The notes beneath the pieces were generated by a model. The model was given only the letters and a program-made list of their open reading frames with translations, was not told the origin of the DNA and made no database searches. Positions 24,550-35,879 of a stretch of DNA of 64,000 nucleotides are shown one piece after another. Source of the stretch: Pempheris klunzingeri. Its lineage: Eukaryota; Chordata; Actinopteri; Acropomatiformes; Pempheridae. The translations under genes and the position numbers were made by a program. The stretch lies in assembly GCF_042242105.1 (NCBI RefSeq), contig NC_092017.1, positions 14,611,932 through 14,675,931 of the forward strand, written 5' to 3'. The first letter of the stretch is position 1. The number at the start of each line of letters is the position of its first letter.

Positions 24550-25628
24550 GAGAAGATCAGCTCTACATGTGATTAGAGCAGAGGAGCAGAATTGTTTGTT
24601 AAACGACATGGAGAAATGTGCTTCTGGTGTAAACACCCAGACCACTGCTGGCCCAAGAACGATGCTTCTGCCTCCTGTGTGTCTGCGGCGTTACACTACC
24701 AGCTGGTTAAAATGAAATATTGAATACATATGTGAGTAGAAATACAATTCAGCTTGTGGCTGTGAAATGCAAAATATCTGTGAGAATTCGCAAACAAATT
24801 TACTGTTTATCTCCCTTTCTATTCATTCACTAGATGAACGTAACACTTTCAGACCTATGAAGCCTAAATGACGCTAACTATTGAATCCTACTAATAAACA
24901 ACAGGTCTATATGAATTAATACAGTAACATCCCAGTTCATTGCTCAGGTATTCAGCACACAAGTCGACCTAAAGCTATTCTACATTGTCTTTTAATGTTT
25001 CCTTTGACCCTTTGCAGCCCACAGCTGTTTCTTTTTCTTTAGAGTGAACAATGAGCTACCTTTTTCCCCTCCAACACCTTTCTCCTAATATGGAAGACAG
25101 CACATGCACAATGAGCAGGATGAACACTAAGGTCCTCCTTATTCAGCAGAAAACCTGCTCTGGTGAACAAAAACATAACATTTTTTAGGTTTAATATGTC
25201 AAAGATAAAACCACAACCAGCAGCTACAGTACAAAGAAGAACATGAAATTGCAGTTTTAACACTCATTGCTTGCAGGTTGCGGTGTCAAAAACGCAGCAG
25301 TTATAACTTTCTTTACCTATAGATGGCACACATCTACATCTGCAGATCTAATATGCTGCTGCTGCTGCTGCTGCTGCTTTTCTTGCCAACAGGCAGTGCA
25401 GGTTGGACTGGACCTGCAGGTCTCAAACTGCTGGCTTTGCAGCTCTGCAGCTCAATGATACTGGCTGGTTTCTGGTGCTTCGCATCAATGATGGTGGTTT
25501 TTTTTTTTGGTTTTGTTTTAATCACTTGCTCTCCTCTCTCACCTCCAGTGACCCACACAGATGGAAAGTTCAATGCTCAACTCTCCAAGCTGACCGCCAT
25601 TGGACAGACACGACATGATGAGCTGTAA
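18392..25628 (+). CDS. mydgf: Myeloid-derived growth factor homologue (C19orf10/UPF0556), complete, 6 exons
   Basis: Small protein of the ER lumen that can be secreted; in mammals it has paracrine cardioprotective activity. Exons: 18392-18553, 19820-19870, 20000-20061, 20846-20927, 23147-23219 and 25549-25628 (TAA); all junctions are GT/AG and in frame, giving 169 aa (human 173). Residues 1 to about 30 are a hydrophobic signal peptide (LAFLLVFVLIATLVPVDG). The mature part shows VEFNVKPGGVVHTF, FTYASQGGTNEQW, VWRPQGKSYLFFTQFKAEL, IEYANAY and SDVPLKPEEF, all hallmark wording of MYDGF. Cys76 in ECAF and Cys105 in FSCSVW sit where family cysteines are expected. The C terminus RHDEL is a classical KDEL-receptor signal, where human has RTEL. 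Introns 3 to 5 are full of repeats. A p24/TMED protein was considered for the N-terminal part but the full sequence excludes it. Confidence 0.95.
20089..20150. repeat. (CA)n microsatellite in mydgf intron 3
   Basis: About 31 CA units beginning soon after the exon 3 donor (20061/20062), preceded by GA/CACAGA-type sequence from 20062. Confidence 0.93.
20151..20590 (+). repeat. Microsatellite-linked interspersed repeat, two diverged tandem copies
   Basis: Copy 1 (about 20165-20340) has 'gtgaggaccctcattgtcat', 'ccgcccttaccttaaccatc' and 'aaatgtcctcacttccc'. Copy 2 (about 20341-20590) repeats the order with 'attgacataatgcgtccccc', 'cttacccttaccttaaact', 'aagtcttaacccttacactg' and 'aaaatgtcctcattttcca', ending again at CACACACA. 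This unit, flanked by CA tracts, is common in fish genomes. Confidence 0.75.
21985..22260 (+). repeat. Interspersed repeat family A ('cagtccaaaacc' core), mydgf intron 4
   Basis: Begins with 'attgattgtttagtcattta' and 'atcaattgtttagtttctaa', has the core 'attgcttgttttgtctgac' followed by AACAGTCCAAAACC and 'taaagatattcagttta', and ends 'gattcactgtttcagctct'. The same order recurs at 32060-32310, 46950-47645 (interrupted), 52450-52690 and 55330-55610, all in this orientation. A TTAATCGATTAA-rich non-coding fish repeat; class uncertain. Confidence 0.7.
22901..22945. repeat. (CA)n microsatellite
   Basis: Interrupted CA run with CAAA variants, in mydgf intron 4. Confidence 0.88.
24498..24549. 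repeat. (CA)n microsatellite
   Basis: About 25 CA units in mydgf intron 5. Confidence 0.92.
25354..25378. repeat. (TGC)8 trinucleotide repeat
   Basis: Eight TGC/CTG units, 170 bases upstream of the last mydgf exon and inside intron 5, so it is not translated in the mydgf model. Confidence 0.9.
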
Positions 25629-25972
25629 TTGACCAGAAGTCTTTGGTCGTGTTTTGACCAATCAGAGCAGTTTGGTGAGCTCTGGGTCAGGCCTCTGTGT
25701 TTCAGCTCAGTAGTCAATGAAGGATGATTTGGGAGAGTTCTCCTTGGGGTACAACCAAAAATTGGAGTGGGATGATACTGATGATGCCTTTGCAGCACTT
25801 TGTGTATCAGTACATAAATTACCTGCTATGTTTTTACAATGGGTTTAACTATGAAACAGTGCAAGGAATCAGTTGAGTATTCATATTTTTTACTACATAA
25901 TGTCCTAGTTAAAATTCTGCCACAAGATAAAGTGCTTCCATAGTTGTTTCTGAGGTTATAAGATGTACAGAG

Positions 25973-25978
25973 AATAAA
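25973..25978 (+). terminator. mydgf: Probable mydgf polyadenylation signal (AATAAA)
   Basis: First AATAAA after the mydgf stop, 345 nt downstream. It sits at the edge of a diverged repeat (26000-26120), so the true 3' end could differ. Confidence 0.45.
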
Positions 25979-25999
25979 TCTGCTCTGATCCACTGGTGA

Positions 26000-26125
26000 T
26001 GTATGTGAATGTATAGAGGATTGGTGTCCGGGGGCTTGTAGAGTGTAGATATCATAATTAGAGTAGGGAGGGATTTATCCATCTTGTGTAATCCTGAGAG
26101 GAAAGTGAGTAATCCTCGATAACAT
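26000..26125 (+). repeat. Diverged repeat unit, copy 1 of a local pair
   Basis: Contains 'gtgaatgtatagaggattgg', 'gggggcttgtagagtgtaga', 'gggagggatttatccatctt' and 'gtgagtaatcctcgat'. The same order is found 1.6 kb downstream at 27620-27755. Confidence 0.65.
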
Positions 26126-27619
26126 CATCTCACACACACAAACAATTACATTTTCCTCAATCTCTCTGTGCCAGATAACTCTAAGAACACATTTAACCCC
26201 CACAAATTTACATTTGTGATAAGTTTCTGTTACATTTATGTTTTTTGTCCAGCAGGGATACTTATAATAGAAGGGATAGCAGCTTCATAATGTGATATTA
26301 AGACAAAGAGACAATATACACTCAAGATCACACTGGTTTTTGTATTTTTGAATGAATCTTACACAGTGTCGATGTTAGTTCATCACCTAGCAATAAATGA
26401 TTATCATTTCATCTGAAATTACCTCAATCATTTTAATTGGACACTTGCTGCAGGTGATAACAGCAGAAGATACAATTTACGTTCAGGTTATTTCAATGAC
26501 TTCACAATGGCATTGTTTGAGGTTTAAGTCAAAAATACTAAAATATAAGGACATATAAAGACATTATGATGATAGTATGTATGGTGAACATGATGTCACT
26601 TATTCCAGAGCCCTTCTTGAACCTTTTGCTTTCATCCCTCTGTTGCCACATGTGTGGATCAGCGAGGGTATTGTGCGGCTTTCAGAAGTACATCATCATG
26701 ATTACTGGTCCCCTCCTCTCCCTGCCCCCTTATATAACATACGCTTGCCTTTATCTTCCTCATATTGATCCAACCCTGTTTCATCTGCAAGTGTCCAGAA
26801 GATGAGTTCTGGGGATTGATTTCAGATTTGAGGATTTCGCTGATTTGATTCTGAGGTGGGATTACTGATTTGAGATTCGTACCTTGTTTGGTCTTGGTGT
26901 GGATTCCCTCGTCTGTCTAGAGCTGATCCTCTGGAGTTGAGGAAGTACTTAGCAGGGAAGTTTGTGTGTCCCTTTATCACTGTTGAGGCTCCCTCTGGGG
27001 TCACAACAGGAAATAACCACGTCCAGATGCTGACCTGAAAAAGGAAAAAAAACACGCAAGATGTTTCTTATTTCATATACGTTTTCTTTTTCTACTCCTT
27101 GATTATTTCTGATTTGTGATGACGTGATGGATGTTTGAATAAAGACATGTTGTCACTGTTCTTGAGATAACTCAGTGTTTTTGTCTTGTTATGTCAGTCA
27201 TGATCAGATTGAACCTCCCACAGCCTCGTTAAAGCATAAACATGAAAAGAGAGGAGAAATTTGAGTGCCAGCGTAGAGGCATTAAATATTCTGAACACTC
27301 TCCGAGCTGGGCCACACTGAACGTGGCAGAGAGCATTTTTTATGCCCCCTTCGTATCTGTTCAAAATAACAGTAATTTTAGTACCAGCACTAATGTATTC
27401 CTAAATTAAACTCAGCTTACATGCACTAGAAGACAGTCAGTTTTTCTGCATACAAATGAGACTTCATATGTAACTTTATATTAAAATAAGCATTATGAAA
27501 AATTTGCTTCAGAATGTATTCTGTAAGCATACTCCATTAACATACATTGTTCTCGGATAAATGTTTCCACGAGATAAAGAGCTTCTATTGTTTCTTCTTA
27601 ATTTCAGGGGGAGAAAGGC

Positions 27620-27760
27620 TTTGCAGGATCTACTAAATCCAGAGGCACATATGGGAATGTATAGAGCGTTGATCTTTGTGGGCTTATAGCGATATAGAGC
27701 CAGGAGGGATTTATTCATCTTATGTTAAGCCAAGAGAAAATCAGTAATCTTGATTGTCCT
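27620..27760 (+). repeat. Diverged repeat unit, copy 2 of a local pair
   Basis: Contains 'gggaatgtatagagcgttga', 'gtgggcttatagcgatatag', 'aggagggatttattcatctt' and 'atcagtaatcttgatt', matching the unit at 26000-26125 in order and spacing. The family is unknown to me. Confidence 0.65.
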
Positions 27761-28694
27761 CAAATTGGCATCAGTTAGGTTGAATTCTATGATACAAAAA
27801 CTACACATTTATACCACAACCAAACAATTTACCAGTGCTTTGATATTAAATCTAAGCATGACTTCAGCTATAAAACACCTGAATTCCATGCACAGAAAAC
27901 TGTTAGTAGCACTCTGGCAGAGCTGAGTTTTGAAAAGACCACTTTGAGACCTCTGCACGCTGTGCCAAGAAACTCCTACGAAGTGGCCAACTTGTAATTA
28001 AAGCATCTTGTGGCAAAGATGTGACTATTTCAGACGCTGACTTCCAGTTCTGTGGAAAAAAAATTGACACTTTGTTCTCAAGATGGTTGTTCAATTGAGT
28101 GATAGATCTCTGTAGCACAACAGCTCGCTTGTTTATCGCCAGTTCACTCTGTCCCTGAGACACACAACTGCCTCAACACTGTTATCCCAACCCTAAACAC
28201 ATCTCACTACTATTTACCATCTGGTACCAGTGGAGATGTTTATGCTAATGTGGGACCCACGGCAATGTGAGAATATAAATGGATACTGGGTTCACCCCCG
28301 TCCTCATATTTTATTTTTTGTTATTTTGCACTTGTAATGTGATTTATACTCGCGCACAAAAGCACTAGTCATATTTTAGTAGGTTTATTGGTGGGTGAAA
28401 CAAGTATGGCTCACGCAGGCACATCTGGGCAGCTTAGGGGCCTTGCACACGTGCCCCCAGGTCAAAATGTCCGGCATTATGCGGCCACACTGAGCAGATG
28501 TGTTTGTGTTTTCTGTATTTCCAGTGGATTAAATAGATGTTCATAACCCATTTTTGTGTCCAAGTGTGCAACACTAACCTTTTCCCCCCTACATCAGGGA
28601 AATATATACACTTGATGCTGCCAAGCACTGGCTTAGATTACGACGGCATGCATTAATGGCGTGATCAGAAACATTTTTAGCTACTCAGGCAAAA

Positions 28695-29095
28695 TGTCTC
28701 CAGGGATGTCAGTTGGTCCAACACTTCAATTCAGACTGAAATATCTCAACAGCAAACATTTATACAGATATTCATCATCCAATGGGAATCACTGCTGTAG
28801 CATCAAGAGGTAAGAATTTCACTTTGTCCAACACTTTGCTTTTTGATCAAATATGTATAACGACATTCCCATCAGCCTTGGCTATAGTTTCTGTTTATCG
28901 CTAATTACCAAGTGTTGCTAACACTCTAAACTAAGAAGACAAAACTTGGTAAACATCACACCTGCTCAACATCAACATATTTGCATTGTAACTGTGAGCA
29001 TGCTGGCACGCTGATGTTAGCATTTAGCTCAAAGCATTACAGCACCCTGTAGTACAGCCTCACTGAGCATGGCTACAGACTCTTAGTCTAAAGCA
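28695..29095 (+). repeat. Interspersed repeat family B, near full-length copy
   Basis: Order of marks: 'gactgaaatatctcaacagc', 'tacagatattcatcatccaa', 'actttgtccaacactttgc', 'cgacattcccatcagccttg', 'ctaattaccaagtgttgcta', 'gtgagcatgctggcacgctg', 'atgttagcatttagctcaaa' and 'gcatggctacagactcttag'. This is a widespread non-coding teleost repeat rich in TTAGCATGCTA. A second, more worn copy lies at 50385-50645. Confidence 0.72.
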
Positions 29096-30569
29096 GGTGG
29101 CATGTTCCCTCACTACGACAAACATGGGCACTGAAGTTCATTTTAAGTCATTTCCACTGACACCATTTTGCTGAAGTAAACACTCACTAGACCACTAAAT
29201 GTGTATTCATCCACAATTGAAAATAGTCCCCAGCAAATGTACTATTTCCTCTGGTCTAAGTAACATTTGCTGAAAACTACAGTGCCCAGTTTTTATAGCA
29301 AATGACTGAACCATGATGAAGTTACACATTTATGGGTGTTACGGTCACGTTTTTAAACTTTAAACTAAATGGGCTCGGAGATGAGGACCATTGACAGAGG
29401 AGGGAGGTCAGAAAGTAGTGAAAGACGCACTAATGCACCATTGGGTTTGGTCTTTTCATTTGATTTGTTGACATGAATAGAAAATATGAAATAACACCAG
29501 CTATAGTCATGTTTTAAAAAGAGCCACAAGAAGGTATTGAAATAAAAGTAACACTTCAGAGAGGATAACATCAGATGACCCAAATGAATGAGCCATCGAT
29601 TTACTGTGCTGTATTTATGTAATCAATGCGGCTGGCATTACAGTGTCTGTTTTCTTCTATTTCCTTTCACACACACACCTGCCCCCTATTTCTATCTTTT
29701 TGCATCTCCTGACATTTGGAGGGGAACAGATGGAGATTGTGGCTGGGTCGGTCAAGCCAGAGGCAGCAAAGGAGATGGGATTTTTGTAACACCAGGGGCC
29801 CTGTGAAGGGTACAACGAATGGCCAGCTGCCCCCTGTCTCCCCTGACGAGCACCCAGGCGCTGGGTTGGTGACCCAGTCAGCTCAGAGCCACTCGGCCCT
29901 GTTCACTTCTTATCTGGCCTTGCTAAGTTCTTTATTTTATGAGACCTTTTCTGTCTCCAAATCTATCACAGATCTCCGGCCTCTCCTCCCCCGTGTGAGC
30001 TTTTCACACTGCTGAGCTAAAGTAGCCTCAGCTGCACTGAGTTCTCGTTATACCATCACCACTCTTGACAGCAATTATCTAACCCAGACAATGCTGATAC
30101 ATGTGAGTGGAAGTGTCTGGCTGCATAGGTTGAACTGCATGAAAATCATAAGTTCTTACTGTGCCTTGACATCTTGCAATAAATTCAATTTCCTTTATAT
30201 TTCTATCTAATTAGCCCACTCCTTTGCCCTTTAACTGTGCAATCCGTGGGAGTCAGAGCCGGGGTACAAAGTGAGCATCTGTATAGGGGCTCCAGTTACC
30301 AGAGCAGTAACCTAGACAGATGTTATGATGCCCTGTGTATGCTGAGCCTATGTACTCAAGAGATTTGTATCGTAGGAGAGAGGGAAAAGGACGTCCGCAG
30401 AGCCAAGCTGTTTTTCCTAACATACTCACCCCAAATAGCGCCTGCGTCCTGTCACCTTGGAAACGTCTCAACTTGGAGAGCCTTAAATCACTTTCCACTC
30501 CCGCAGACTCGTGGCTGGTGCTGTGAATATGGCTCTGTTCAATCAGCCTCCTTCTCCTGCTGCTTTGTC

Positions 30570-33500
30570 TCACACTGTGGTCGAGAGCAGCTTTCTTTTC
30601 TCAGGGTACGGAGGAGCTTTGCGGGGCTCCTTCACTTTCTTTGTGTGCTCAGAGGGTCTGTGGTGGGGGTACGGCGGAGGCTTGCGACCTCTGCGGCCTT
30701 GTGCTGTCTGTGGTTTAGCTGTGGCTGCAGCGGCAGTGCACACCTGTGAAGATCTGTGAATGAGTCCCGGTGAGGACGCTGGCCTCTCACTGTCAGTGTT
30801 GGACCCAGCTTGGGTTTCTGAGTCAGTGGGTGGCCAGCTGGCAGACAGACGCTGGGTCGATGATGGAGAGAGCGGACCAGCAGATGGGTGGTCACTTTGC
30901 AGGGTCTGAAAAGACCCGATTTTGTTCTCTATGATGACAGAAGGGCTAAGGGTGGGGGGTGGCTGAGGCTTTGGAGACAGTGGGGAGGGAGGGGAGATGG
31001 AGCTGACCCCGATGGAGGAGGAAGGTCCAGGAGAGTTAGGCTGAGAAGCAGGGCTGTTTGGGTGATGGAGGTTTACTGTCAGAGGGGAGAGACCAGGAGT
31101 GGGAGGCCGAACTGGAAGGCTTCTTTGGGGAGACAGAGTAAGGTCATGGGAGGTGAGGTTTTTAGGCTGAGACTGATTGGATGACGGGAGATTATTGTTG
31201 CATTGCAGCGGCCCACCTGGTCTGGTAGAAGACCCCAGACTGCAGGTGAACCGAAGAGTTCGACTCCTCTCCGATGAAAACCCAGAGATTACTGGGCACA
31301 GTGGCACATTTGGTGGAGATTGACTTCTGCTATGATGATTTCTCCTGAGGGTGCCAGATGAGTCTGTGGTTCCTGGCTGGTCTTCAGAGGGCCTCCGATG
31401 GGTGCTGCCTACTGTCACCTCGCTGGAGCTGGAACCTGAATTGGAGCTGTTATCACTGGGAGGCTTGGCGCTGTCACCTCCTTCAGTCCTCTGCTCCTCC
31501 TCATTCAGATCAATGGATGAGGTCAAATGGTCAATCTGCTGCACCACCTAGAAAATACACACAACGATACAGACAGTATAGTGAATAATAAACAGACTGG
31601 TAACTGGAATAAGTTGCACTTCAGGACATTTAATCATGAAGACCAGCGTTCTTACCATGAGTATAAGGAGTATTCAGTGTGCAAAAATAACCCTAATGAT
31701 GGGGTCAGGGTCTTAACAAAAAGTCTGTGTTAAAGGGTTTAACAAAACACTACACTGAGTTGCATTATGGGAAATGTACGATCCATTAACTAGAATATGG
31801 ACCTTTGCTGCTTCTTTCTTTTTTGTTACCAAATGTTTACAAGTGAAAGCAGGACAGCTACAACAAAGCCAACCTAGTGGATTACAGATCACAATGTTTT
31901 GCTTTTACAATGCCAGTAACATCACAACTCAGGAGGTTGTGCAATGAAAAAAGACAAATGTTGTGAAATGTTTTCACGGAAAGGTTGAGAAATGCTTTTG
32001 TTTTATCTGTCATCTCCCCCAACCTTATGAAAGTGCAGTACTAATTTGCTGGAGTACTCATTCTGAAAACCTGAAACTTCTGATTATTTTCATTGTTTCA
32101 TCTGCTGATTGATCATTTAATATTAGAAAGTAATAAAAAACGATGATCACATTTTCCCAGAGCCCAAGGTGCCATCTGCAAATTGCTTGTTTTGTCCTAA
32201 TGTTGGTAGGACAAAACAAGCAAAACAAAAACCAAAAAAAAGCAACAAATCCTCTGGATTGAGAGGCTGAAACAAGACAATATTCAGCAGTTTGCTTGAT
32301 TAATAATTTGATTAAGAATTTGAACTTTACTCGACAGTATTGTCAAGTATTGTCAGTATTTCATGTATTTTTTAGCCAATTATTGCCTTTATTTTGATAG
32401 TGGACAGTAGTGCAGAGGTGACAGGAAATGAGGAGAAACAGAGGTGAGATCCAACATGCCAGATTCAAACTGGGGACACAATGTTTACATGATCATCTGC
32501 ATAAACCCCAAAGACACTTCGTCACAATGTTAATCTAAAGACTTTTCTTTTCTTCCATCATTTGAATAAACTCTTAGAAAGTGTTTACAGGCCCATTCTT
32601 TGCGCTTTGGCCATTTATATAGAAATTGTGATATCAAAAGGTTAAGTTCTCGTTTTTTTCTGTATTTACAATTTGGAGCATTTCAGATGTGGAGGAGAAG
32701 AGGACTCTTGCCAGATGTACTCCTCTAATCTGTAAGTATGTCACACGCGCCGCTACTACAAGTGCACAAAATGTTTACCTCAGCCTAGAAAGGATGACAT
32801 TACTATTATGGGAAATGTGTAACACAAATTTCGATGGGTTTCCCCTCTAATACCTCCAAGTGGATAGTAAAAAGCACACTACACCATATATCATATACTG
32901 TCACACACGTCTAGATGATGCAGAGCATGTAATGTATGAGTGTTTGCACAAGACACATATACACATAAATGCTTAACACAAAGACACACACACACACACA
33001 CACACACACGTAAAATGATGGAGGTAGTAGGGATTGGAGAAAATTACACTGGGGAAAATGTTTGACCTATCTCTCCACCTGGTGTATGTGCACTGATAAA
33101 TCCTCAGCCCCTGCTGGAACAGATGAATTATTGTTTTGTTCACTGTGTTCAACAACATCTTTACTGATGTCAAAAGATGACCTGGTTTGTCTTTTTTTTT
33201 TTTTAATATACTGTAGCTGTTTGGGCAAGGCATTTCACATTACTTTGAAGTACAGCTTGTACATGCACATCAAGTCACTCTGAGCAGGTGCTGCTTGTTA
33301 ATGTCAGAAATCAGAGGAGATAAAAGAGAAAAGGACCCTGGTTTTCATCTGCTGCTCCCAAGAGTGTTTATTAAAAACAATGTTTTTTGACCCCCTCAGG
33401 TCGTCACATATAGCGCTGATGAGTGCTGATGCACGTTTGTTGTAGAGCTCAGTCATTTGAGTCTCTTGTAACTCTTTCAGCTTAACTCTGTTGTTGTTTT

Positions 33501-35797
33501 GCTCGAAGTTCTGAGTCATGGTGCAGTTTTTGATCTGTCAAAATGCCGACAATCAGTATCACATCCATGTATGAGCTTGCTTTTTTTTTTTTTTTGCTTT
33601 ACTGTCTGAGAGAGAGGTCTTTAGTCTTGCTTTAATATTTGTATTGTCGTTGTCAAAAATGCTTTAAAGGCTCACTCCAATTCCATTTCATAACAGTGAT
33701 TGATTATTAAATACAACTGAGGGTTGCTGCTCATGCAACAGAATGATAAAACAGGGCTTTGAAATAAATATGCGACCAAAGTCTTCTCTGGTGCTTTATC
33801 CGCCTTTGATCTGTCGTCTCTGTTGTGAAAATTTGGGATTTTCTATCACAGCGTCTGCTTGCTCCCCCTCCTCTTTCCCCTCTTTTTTGGTAGCCTATAT
33901 GCTCTTTCATCAGTGTTATATTAATACTGTCACACAAAACCTCGCAGCCAGGATGATGAGGTTACTACCTCGAGTTTTGCTGCGACCCTGTACATGCAGA
34001 TCAAATGCAGAGAGGGGAAGATTTACGTGTCACTTTTACCGGATGAGGGATGCGAGGCAGAGATACTCAGACATAAATGGATTATAAAAAGCGTCGGACA
34101 CTATCCAGCTGTGCCTGGAGCAGCGTCCATATGGAGGGAGAGTGGAGGAAGAGATGAGAGGGGATGTCAGAGGGAAAAAGACAGAGAGAGAGATGCAGAG
34201 AGGAAGGCAACTGCTTTGCCTCATGTCACACAGCATCATCTCAGTAACCTCTGAGTGCATCGTGCAAATGGGGCATAACTATTGTCTCATTCACCTCTAT
34301 GAGAATGAATGCACAAACTGAGCTGTAAATGTTTGGAGACAGATGACAGTGGGGAGTTGGAGAAACAGTTTGCAGACTGTGGTGGATTCATGCAACCCTG
34401 CTGCTGACTTTTTAATGCATGTTAAATTCTGCTGAGGACGTGCATTTGTAGCCTGCATTGTTATCTACAAGCCCTAAAGGTTTTTTTTTTTTTAAAGCAT
34501 AAGCATGAACATTTCCTGCATGAGGAAATATCTAAATTAATGGGAGAGGATGCAGTAACGTCTCTGCTCTTGTTGTAAAGTGATTTGTTTCTGTTGTTCT
34601 TGTCAGTCCAGGAAATACAAGAAATGACTGTGTAAGTGAAATGGTTGAATAAACTCTAAGAGTTATGCAGTATCAACAAAAATCAAATACCTCTTTCATT
34701 TCCTGGTGAACGTCCCTCAGTGCTGTAAGAACCTGCTCCAGGTTGTCCACCACTCGTTTAATCTGGTTTCGAACCACCTTCCTGGTGCAGGTTGCATCCT
34801 TCATCTGTGGCTGCCTTTCACTGGTTGGCCTGTACTGGACCCATGTCTGGTTCTGGCCCAGGATCGGGATACGCTCCAAGCTCGGTCTGGGTTTCCTGGG
34901 GCCTCGTAGAGTTGTGGTGCAGCTCAGGCCTCTCTGTGGAACCTCAGTGGAGAAGATGACTCCATTGAGGGGCCCGTTGAAACCCTCAGCAGGTGGTTCC
35001 CTCAGAGCTGTCAGGTCTCTCTGGCTCTGGGAGTTCCTGCTCTGTTGGTTGATGGACCTGAACCCATGCTGCCTCTCTGTTAGTCCCTGAGTGTCTGCAC
35101 TCAGCCAGCTGGACGAATGGAGGTCTCTCTGGCGGTAGATGGTACTGCTGGCGTAGTCCCACACCTTCCCGCTCCTGTCCTCCACGCCCACCCCAACAGG
35201 CACCTTACAGTTTGGCTCCTCTGTGAGCAGAACAGGAACAGGAGCAGGAGTGGGTCCCACTAGTGGCCCGTATTTCCTGACTGAGTTGCTAGTGCCATCA
35301 TTCGACTGAAGGAGGCTCAGGTGGCTGCTGTGGTTCATAACAAAGGTCTGGTTGTCCTGTGCAGATGTGGAGCTGTTGCTCAGACCCTGCGGCTCGTCCC
35401 TCGGGCTGCTCTGGGTGTTGGGGTCTGGGTGCAGCTCTGGAGACTGGTTCCACCTGGCAGGACTGTCCTCCCTCTGCTTCCCCAAACTCCCTGGCAAGAT
35501 GTGGTGCCCCCTCAGCACCACTGGCAGCATTCTCGCCATCCCCACGCCGTTGCATTTAAGCTCCCCCTTCTTCGCCCGGTCCTTTCCCTGGATGGAGAAG
35601 AACCCGATCCCTTTCGCTCTGTCCAGCGGGGTCAGGTTGTTCCGGCCCTCTGAGCTGGATTTGTACGGTCTGTTGAGCCCCAGGTCGCTGCTGTGGTGGG
35701 GCTTCAGACTATTGCGCAGCCATGGGATGAAGTGAGGAGCGTGGGGCTTGAAGCCTTTCTGCTCCCCAGGCGCTGGAGCCCTGCTGTCAGAGAACAT
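30570..35797 (-). CDS. PRR16/Largen-INSYN1 family proline-rich protein, two exons, 694 aa
   Basis: Coding exons 35797-34691 and 31547-30570 (TGA 30572-30570) join in phase 0 across a 3.1 kb intron. Residues 340-388 form a helix: KVVRNQIKRVVDNLEQVLTA, RDVHQEMKE, then VVQQIDHLTSSIDLNEEEQ from exon 2. The pattern matches PRR16/Largen (a regulator of translation and cell size) and INSYN1 (a gephyrin-linked inhibitory synapse protein), both with KEL-REVV-QID-LTSD-type wording. The rest is disordered, rich in Pro, Ser, Gln and Asn. Near the C terminus are RKPPPYPH (a PPxY motif) and KAPPYPEKRK, and the chain ends STTV, a class I PDZ ligand; PRR16 also ends in TTV. At 694 aa it is over twice PRR16 length, and the N-terminal 339 residues have no known match. 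The start at 35797 is the first ATG of the long frame. Function is not known; gene identity within the family is inferred. Confidence 0.85.
32060..32310 (+). repeat. Interspersed repeat family A, copy with internal duplication
   Basis: Shows 'attttcccagagcccaaggt', the core 'aattgcttgttttgtcctaa', then a short inverted piece (GGACAAAACAAGC) and 'gcaacaaatcctctggattg', ending with TTGATTAATAATTTGATTAA. Confidence 0.6.
32984..33009. repeat. (CA)n microsatellite
   Basis: About 13 CA units in the PRR16-like gene intron. Confidence 0.9.
33304..33519 (-). other. Unassigned small frame inside the PRR16-like intron
   Basis: A 72-residue frame, on the same strand as the host gene, starts in good context (GCACCATGA) with MTQNFEQNNNRVKLKELQET and continues QMTELYNKRASALISAICDD. 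The composition (Lys, Glu, Gln, Asn, Leu, heptad-like) is unlike the noise frames around it. An AATAAA lies within the frame near 33371. No splice donor in phase was found and no family is recognised. It could be an exon relic, a processed fragment or chance. Confidence 0.2.
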
Positions 35798-35879
35798 GGT
35801 GATGGATGGTGTCCAGCAGCCTCACAGAAAGAAGAAGAAGCAGAAATGGAACAGGAGGACCCTTGAGACAGAGAGCTTC

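Larger units (their letters stand above)
26130..30565. other. Intergenic between mydgf and the PRR16-like gene
   Basis: No spliced homology on either strand. Holds the paired repeat, family B at 28700-29095, and a moderately GC-rich block at about 29720-29900 of unknown role. Confidence 0.55.
31548..34690 (-). other. Intron of the PRR16-like gene
   Basis: Donor GAG|GTATTT at 34690 and acceptor CTAG at 31548 on the minus strand. It contains repeat family A (32060-32310), a (CA)n tract (32984-33009), T-runs, and a minus-strand 72-codon frame at 33304-33519 described separately. Confidence 0.75.

Noticed and set aside
34706-35735. Plus-strand frames of up to 127 codons
   Set aside because: Antisense shadows of the PRR16-like exon 1, which has the recognisable helix and a spliced continuation.
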